Source of the DNA: Deltaproteobacteria bacterium
GTDB lineage: Bacteria; Myxococcota_A; UBA9160; SMWR01
Assembly (NCBI GenBank): GCA_019313605.1
Contig: JAFDAW010000197.1
Span: 1-7,352, forward strand
Length of the DNA: 7,352 nt
Reading direction: 5' to 3'
Made by a program: the position numbers and the translations under genes. The notes under the pieces are model-generated. The model was not told where the DNA came from. It saw nothing but the letters and a program-made list of their open reading frames with translations, and made no database searches. Shown piece by piece: positions 5,806-7,352 of the stretch (the first letter of the stretch is position 1; each line of letters opens with the position of its first letter).

Positions 5806-6255
5806 ATGAAGTTACAGCGCATGTTCTGCTGCATCACGGGTGCCTTCATTGCGGTTGGTTTTGCCGCGTCCCAAGCGGGTGCAGGAACGGATCCGCCGAT
5901 CTGCGATTTCACGATCGAGATCAATGCACTGCGCGGTGGCTCACCCACGGTGAGCGTGGGCGCAACGAAGAACATCACCTCCAAGGCGCGCATCGCCAAG
6001 GGTTCGGCTGTTGATGGTACGACGATTGTCACGCAGCTCCGGATCGACGCGATCGACGGCGGCACGGTGTTCGACACGAAGTTGTCCTACCCGATCACTC
6101 TCGGAGTGGGCAAAGGCGGCAAGGGGGACAAGCTCACGATGGATATCTCCCAGTGCAACTCCGGATCGATCGACTTCACCGCCACGTTTACCGGCAAGGA
6201 CGACGATCTGGATGTGTGCACGGCGTCGAGAACGATCACCAAGACCTGCAAGTAA
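5806..6255 (+). CDS. Small secreted protein of unknown function, sigma-54 driven
   Basis: A 149-aa protein I do not recognise. Residues 1-26 form a Sec signal peptide (MKLQR start, hydrophobic core, cleavage after AGA). The mature part is Gly/Thr/Asp-rich with alternating beta-strand patterns, suggesting a single beta-sandwich domain. It has four Cys (33, 117, 138, 148), enough for two disulfides: one near the N-terminus and three in the last 35 residues. There is no PEP-CTERM tail and no lipobox. ATG 5806 is supported by AAGGAGAG (about 5793-5799) 6-7 bases before it; the longer in-frame extension begins inside the promoter. It lies between the exosortase and a Cys-rich secreted protein and appears to be expressed from the sigma-54 promoter at 5624. 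A surface or matrix role is inference from context only. Confidence 0.82.
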   Translation: MKLQRMFCCITGAFIAVGFAASQAGAGTDPPICDFTIEINALRGGSPTVSVGATKNITSKARIAKGSAVDGTTIVTQLRIDAIDGGTVFDTKLSYPITLGVGKGGKGDKLTMDISQCNSGSIDFTATFTGKDDDLDVCTASRTITKTCK

Positions 6256-6256
6256 A

Positions 6257-6281
6257 TAGTCACTGACCTGCAGTAGTCACT
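6257..6281. repeat. Pair of 8-bp direct repeats after the small secreted protein gene
   Basis: TAGTCACT occurs at 6257-6264 and again at 6274-6281, a 17-base period, just after the stop codon at 6253-6255. A PstI-like CTGCAG lies between them. It may be chance or a small regulator site; nothing else supports a function. Confidence 0.35.
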
Positions 6282-6300
6282 CTGCTGGCATTGGCGGGTT

Positions 6301-6331
6301 CACCATGGGTTCGAAACGATGACCCTTGGTG
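6301..6331 (+). terminator. Hairpin between the two secreted-protein genes
   Basis: CACC (6301-6304) pairs with GGTG (6328-6331), and GGGT (6307-6310) with ACCC (6322-6325), with one extra A-T pair and one mismatch between them and an 11-base loop. No T-run follows, so termination is uncertain. It could also attenuate or protect the mRNA entering the next gene. Confidence 0.3.
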
Positions 6332-6351
6332 GGCCCGCACGCGGGGCTCCT

Positions 6352-7352
6352 ATGGATATCGAACGGCATCAGCGCTCCTCGAGTGAATCGCCGAACCAGG
6401 CGGGATCCAAAGGACAGAGTCGGCTACTCGGCTGGCTACCGCGCGCGGCGGGGCTGTTATTGCTTGGCCTGTTATGGCTGTCCGTGCCCGCCCCGGCCGA
6501 AGCACAACCGGTGTGTGCGCATGACATCTGTGAATCCGGGGATGCCCTGGCTTCGAATTGTGACTCCTGCGTTCAAGACATCTGCCGATTCGATCCCTAT
6601 TGCTGCGACGGTGCCCAAGGGGGATGGGACGATTTCTGTATCGAGAAGGTCCTGACGGAATGTGGCGATTGGATCTGTGCGGCTGCTTGCAAACATAATC
6701 TCTGCGAGGTGGGGGAGCCCCTCGATTCCACGTGTAACACCTGCGCTGCGCAAGTCTGCTTCGAGGACCCCATCTGCTGCACCGATACCTGGGATTCGAC
6801 GTGTATCGGGCTGGTAGGAACTGTGTGCAACCACCAGTGTACGCCGGGAGCCAACTCTTGCGCAGACGCAACCCCGGTCTTTACGGGAGGGGCCTTCGGC
6901 ACCCTCACCGACTCGACGAACGATGGTAGTGAGAGCGGGAATGACTCCGGTCGAAGTGGGGATGTCTGGTACACCTACACCCACGTCGTAGACCAGCAAT
7001 TCAACATCTCCACGTGCAAAACCGAGCGCTCGTTCGGAATCGACACCGTGCTGTCGGTACACGAGGGCTGCCCGGGGACGAAGAACAACGAAATCCGCGC
7101 GAACGATGACTGGAAGCTAGGGCTCGCACCGACCGCCTGTTTCGATGCCGATCCTACCCGCTTCCTCGATTCCGCGATTCCGGTCGGTGGGGGCTTTGGG
7201 CTCGATATCGGCCAGACGGTACTCATCCGGGTCGCCCACCACGACGACTCCGTCCGAGGCAACGTCGAGCTCAGGCTGTTGCCGGAGCCCGAAGTCTGGA
7301 TGGCGCTCGTTGCAGATGCCGAAACGCTAGATGCTCGCTCGCGGCGGCGGGC
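6352..7352 (+). CDS. Secreted Cys-rich repeat protein with beta-sandwich domain and PEP-CTERM-like tail (3' end outside window)
   Basis: At least 333 residues, open to the window end. Residues 24-51 are a signal peptide after a long polar N-terminus (cleavage near AEA|QP). Residues 55-163 hold two tandem modules with the same Cys spacing: C-x4-C-x9-C-x2-C-x4-C-x5-CC, then a WD pair, C-x7-C, and a closing Cys; 20 Cys in all. Residues about 164-310 resemble the extracellular beta-sandwich repeat with GDVWYTYT, IDTVLSVHEGCPG, NDDW and GQTVLIRVAH motifs, common in secreted proteins of myxobacteria and planctomycetes. Residues 311-333 read PEP, a 17-residue stretch with Asp, Glu and Arg, then RRR: a PEP-CTERM-like tail with an impaired membrane segment. 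ATG 6352 has only a weak GGGG site; ATG 6319 in the same frame is possible. The partner may be the exosortase upstream. Confidence 0.85.
   Translation, partial: MDIERHQRSSSESPNQAGSKGQSRLLGWLPRAAGLLLLGLLWLSVPAPAEAQPVCAHDICESGDALASNCDSCVQDICRFDPYCCDGAQGGWDDFCIEKVLTECGDWICAAACKHNLCEVGEPLDSTCNTCAAQVCFEDPICCTDTWDSTCIGLVGTVCNHQCTPGANSCADATPVFTGGAFGTLTDSTNDGSESGNDSGRSGDVWYTYTHVVDQQFNISTCKTERSFGIDTVLSVHEGCPGTKNNEIRANDDWKLGLAPTACFDADPTRFLDSAIPVGGGFGLDIGQTVLIRVAHHDDSVRGNVELRLLPEPEVWMALVADAETLDARSRRR

Overview
The window looks like chromosomal DNA of a GC-rich Gram-negative bacterium. An exosortase, a Cys-rich secreted protein of a type common in large-genome 'deltaproteobacterial' lineages, Sec signal peptides and strong AGGAG-type ribosome sites all point that way. 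I would guess Myxococcota, Desulfobacterota or Binatota-like, but the sequence does not fix the phylum. All convincing genes lie on the + strand.

Layout: (1) 2-712 is the C-terminal part of a RelA/SpoT-family (p)ppGpp enzyme, followed by hairpins including a probable terminator. (2) 713-1025 is non-coding and ends in a strong GC hairpin next to a ribosome binding site. (3) 1026-3648 is a compact set of four genes: a periplasmic YceI protein, a short Cys-rich precursor with a signal peptide (bufferin type, BufA2-like), the DUF692/MNIO enzyme BufB and its DUF2063 partner BufC. bufB and bufC overlap. This is a RiPP locus whose product is expected to be an exported, Cys-modified, copper-binding peptide. 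No DoxX-type bufD is present. (4) 3791-5500 encodes an exosortase fused to an EpsI-like C-terminal domain, with Cys, Arg and His catalytic candidates all present. (5) 5501-5805 is an AT-rich non-coding region with a near-consensus sigma-54 promoter, an IHF-like site and an upstream palindrome. (6) 5806-6255 is a small secreted protein of unknown function, apparently driven by that promoter. (7) 6352-7352 is a secreted Cys-rich protein cut by the window end. Its last visible residues resemble a PEP-CTERM sorting tail whose membrane segment carries charged residues.

Two themes emerge. The first is a periplasmic metal (copper) defence module (yceI-bufABC). The second is a cell-surface sorting module: exosortase, sigma-54-controlled secreted protein and a candidate or decayed sorting substrate. 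PEP-CTERM genes controlled by sigma-54 through PrsK/PrsR are known in other bacteria, so the sigma-54 promoter beside an exosortase is a coherent signal. The most unusual points are the complete-looking sigma-54/IHF/palindrome control region, the degenerate PEP-CTERM-like tail, the bufferin locus next to yceI, and a 22-bp frame-changing duplication at the start of bufB.
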